From the NCBI RefSeq assembly GCF_900019265.1, contig NZ_CYGX02000016.1:1-36613 (forward strand): a stretch of 36,613 nt of DNA, written 5' to 3'. A program made the position numbers and the translations under genes. Positions 34,881-36,613 of this stretch are shown piece by piece. The notes below the pieces were generated by a model. It was not told where the DNA came from, made no database searches, and was given only the letters and a program-made list of their open reading frames with translations. Origin of the DNA: Paraburkholderia ribeironis (GTDB lineage Bacteria; Pseudomonadota; Gammaproteobacteria; Burkholderiales; Burkholderiaceae). Within the stretch, counting starts at the first letter, position 1; every line of letters begins with the position of its first letter.

Positions 34881-36473
34881 TTATGACTGTTCGCGCAATT
34901 TGAAGCGTTGAATCTTGCCGGTGGCGGTTTTCGGCAGATCGTCGACGAACACGATATCGCGCGGATACTTGTGCGGTGCGAGCCGGTCCTTGACGAACGC
35001 CTTCAACTCCTGCGCGAGTATCTCAGATGGTGCGAAGTCTTGCTTCAAGACGATGAACGCACGCGTCTTGACGAGGCCCGCGTGCTCGACGCCGACCACC
35101 GCCGCCTCGAGCACCGCGTCGTGCTGCACGAGCACCATTTCGACTTCGACCGGCGACACATACTGGCCACTGACTTTCAGCATGTCGTCGCTGCGGCCCG
35201 CATAGACGTAGCAGCCGTTGGCCAACCGGCGATACTTGTCGCCGCTTCGAATCCATTCGCCGAGAAACGTCGCACGCGACTTCTCGCGGTTGCTCCAGTA
35301 CATCAGCGCCGCGCTCGGCCCCTTGATGTACAGATCGCCGACTTCGCCATCGGGCACCGGACCACCGGCTTCGTCGCGCAGCTCGACCTCGTAGCCGGGC
35401 ACGGGACGGCCGGTCGTGCCGTACTCGACCGCGCCCGCGCGATTCGACAGGAAGATATGCAGCATTTCTGTGGAGCCGATGCCGTCGAGAATCTCGGCGC
35501 CGAAGTGCGCGGTGAAGCGCTCGCCGATCTCGCGAGGCAAGGCTTCGCCCGCCGACGCGCACACGCGTATCGCGACATCGGCACGCGCGGGCAGGTTCGG
35601 CGATACCAGCATGCTCGCGTACAGCGTGGGCACGCCATAAAAAACGGTTGGCCGATGCCGCACGAGGCGCGCGAAAATCGCGTCGGCGGTGGGGCGCTCC
35701 GCCATCAGCACCGTGGTCGCGCCGACCGATAGCGGGAACGTCAGCGCGTTGCCGAGACCGTATGCAAAGAACAGCTTGGCGGCCGAGAACACCACGTCGT
35801 CTTCGGCAATGCCCAGCACCGGCTTCGCGTACAACTCGGCGGTCCAGTACAGATTCGCATGCGTGTGGACCGTGCCTTTCGGCTTGCCGGTCGAGCCCGA
35901 CGAATACAGCCAGAACGCAATGTCGTCGCAACTGCTCGCGCAGCCCTTGACGGCCGGCGCGGCGGCGTCGATCAGCTGTTCGAGCCGCCGCGCGGCCGGC
36001 GACGCGTCTGCGGATGCCTGCGAGACGATCAACTGGCAACCGTCGTGTTCGGCGGTATCCAGCGCCTGCGTGACGTTCGCCAATAACGCATCCGACGCGA
36101 TCACCGCCCGCGCATGGCTATGCGTGAGCATGTACACGTAATCGGCGGCGGTGAGCAGCGTGTTGGCGACCACCGGCACGACACCCGCATATAGCGCGCC
36201 GAGAAAAGCGGTCGGCAGCGCAACGGTATCGAGCATCACCAGCAGCACGCGCTCTTCGGGATGCATGCCGAGCGTGCGCAGCACAGTCGCGAAGCGCCGT
36301 GCGCGTTGCTCGAGTTCGGCGTAAGTGGTGGTGCCCGTATCGTCGATATAGGCGATCTTGCCGGCTCGCGCTTCATTCAGCGCAAACACATGGGCGGCGA
36401 AATTGAATAGCGGGGGCGGCGGCGTGACCGGCGCGGCGGGTTGACTTGCAGCGGTGTCCAGCAGGGCTTCCAT
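34881..36473 (-). CDS. Benzoate-CoA ligase family protein
   Basis: 530 residues of the ANL adenylating superfamily. The P-loop motif YSSGSTGKPKGTVHTHAN, the A5 motif GSTEMLHIFLSNR, the A8 hinge region SGDKYRR and the A10 Lys in PKTATGKIQRFKL are all present. GSTEMLHIF and FFAYGLGNALTFPLSVGAT are characteristic of the benzoate and 4-hydroxybenzoate-CoA ligase subgroup. It makes benzoyl-CoA from benzoate, ATP and CoA, the entry to the Box pathway. GGAGGAGA precedes ATG 36473. boxABC are not in the window but may lie beyond the right edge. The 140 bases upstream show no clear promoter. Confidence 0.9.
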   Translation of the reverse strand: MEALLDTAASQPAAPVTPPPPLFNFAAHVFALNEARAGKIAYIDDTGTTTYAELEQRARRFATVLRTLGMHPEERVLLVMLDTVALPTAFLGALYAGVVPVVANTLLTAADYVYMLTHSHARAVIASDALLANVTQALDTAEHDGCQLIVSQASADASPAARRLEQLIDAAAPAVKGCASSCDDIAFWLYSSGSTGKPKGTVHTHANLYWTAELYAKPVLGIAEDDVVFSAAKLFFAYGLGNALTFPLSVGATTVLMAERPTADAIFARLVRHRPTVFYGVPTLYASMLVSPNLPARADVAIRVCASAGEALPREIGERFTAHFGAEILDGIGSTEMLHIFLSNRAGAVEYGTTGRPVPGYEVELRDEAGGPVPDGEVGDLYIKGPSAALMYWSNREKSRATFLGEWIRSGDKYRRLANGCYVYAGRSDDMLKVSGQYVSPVEVEMVLVQHDAVLEAAVVGVEHAGLVKTRAFIVLKQDFAPSEILAQELKAFVKDRLAPHKYPRDIVFVDDLPKTATGKIQRFKLREQS

Positions 36474-36613
36474 ATGTCTCCTCCGTCAGTGGGGCGGTCC
36501 GGCTGTTTTGTGCTCGTGAACCGCGCAATGCTTGCTGCTCGCCGCGTGCCGCTAGGGAAGCGCTGATTAATGGACCAACTGACCGAGTTGCAGCCGAGAG
36601 GGCGTCGAATTTT

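Overview
The window looks like chromosome of a Burkholderiales bacterium, most likely Paraburkholderia or Burkholderia. The core DNA is GC-rich with strong third-position G/C. The order relA, tRNA-Val, thrS, infC, rpmI, rplT, pheS, pheT, ihfA, merR-like, tRNA-Pro is the classical proteobacterial translation block. Several proteins (PAS/LuxR regulator beside scoAB, DUF5594-like protein, Tat-exported phospholipase C) resemble Burkholderia families. This assignment comes from recalled family resemblance, not from a database search.

Layout. (1) 1-5503: the start of an ETF-ubiquinone oxidoreductase (minus) diverges from an SDR gene and a hot-dog thioesterase. Then come a PAS/LuxR regulator (minus), the succinyl-CoA:3-ketoacid CoA-transferase pair scoA-scoB with a terminator, an alpha/beta hydrolase whose leader carries an 11-bp tandem repeat array, and a RidA-family protein. 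(2) 5567-16316: monofunctional-type relA, tRNA-Val(GAC) with a near-consensus promoter, thrS, infC (ATC start codon), rpmI, rplT, terminator, pheS, pheT, ihfA and a MerR-type regulator. (3) 16380-22830: tRNA-Pro(GGG), then a 6.4-kb island closed by a second copy of the 38-bp 3' part of that tRNA (37/38 identical). It holds a transposase broken at the tRNA edge, an AT-richer lipoprotein glycoside hydrolase (GH26-like), a 300-bp IS5-type remnant with near-perfect ends, tiny secreted or membrane peptides and decayed prophage genes. No integrase is visible. (4) 22831-25006: the native tRNA-Pro terminator, a hairpin, about 600 bp of decayed sequence, two small proteins (one with a GYD domain) and a protein-L-isoaspartate methyltransferase. 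(5) 25118-31170: a beta-oxidation operon (bifunctional enoyl-CoA hydratase/3-hydroxyacyl-CoA dehydrogenase plus two acyl-CoA dehydrogenases) divergent from a LysR regulator, then a DUF5594-like gene. (6) 31308-36473: a lipoprotein and phospholipase C pair, then an alpha/beta hydrolase co-transcribed with benzoate-CoA ligase.

Metabolically, the flanks are about CoA thioesters. Acyl-CoA dehydrogenases deliver electrons through ETF to ETF-QO. The bifunctional enzyme continues beta-oxidation, ScoAB activates ketoacids, the thioesterase releases acids and benzoate-CoA ligase feeds the aerobic benzoyl-CoA route. The central block is translation and stringent response. The island is the accessory, recently acquired and decaying part, and most of the unusual observations lie there. 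No complete new defence or biosynthetic system is visible. The most notable items are the integrase-less tRNA-Pro island with its hydrolase cargo, the 19-residue His/Cys/Trp mature peptide, and the 11-bp repeat array before the hydrolase gene.
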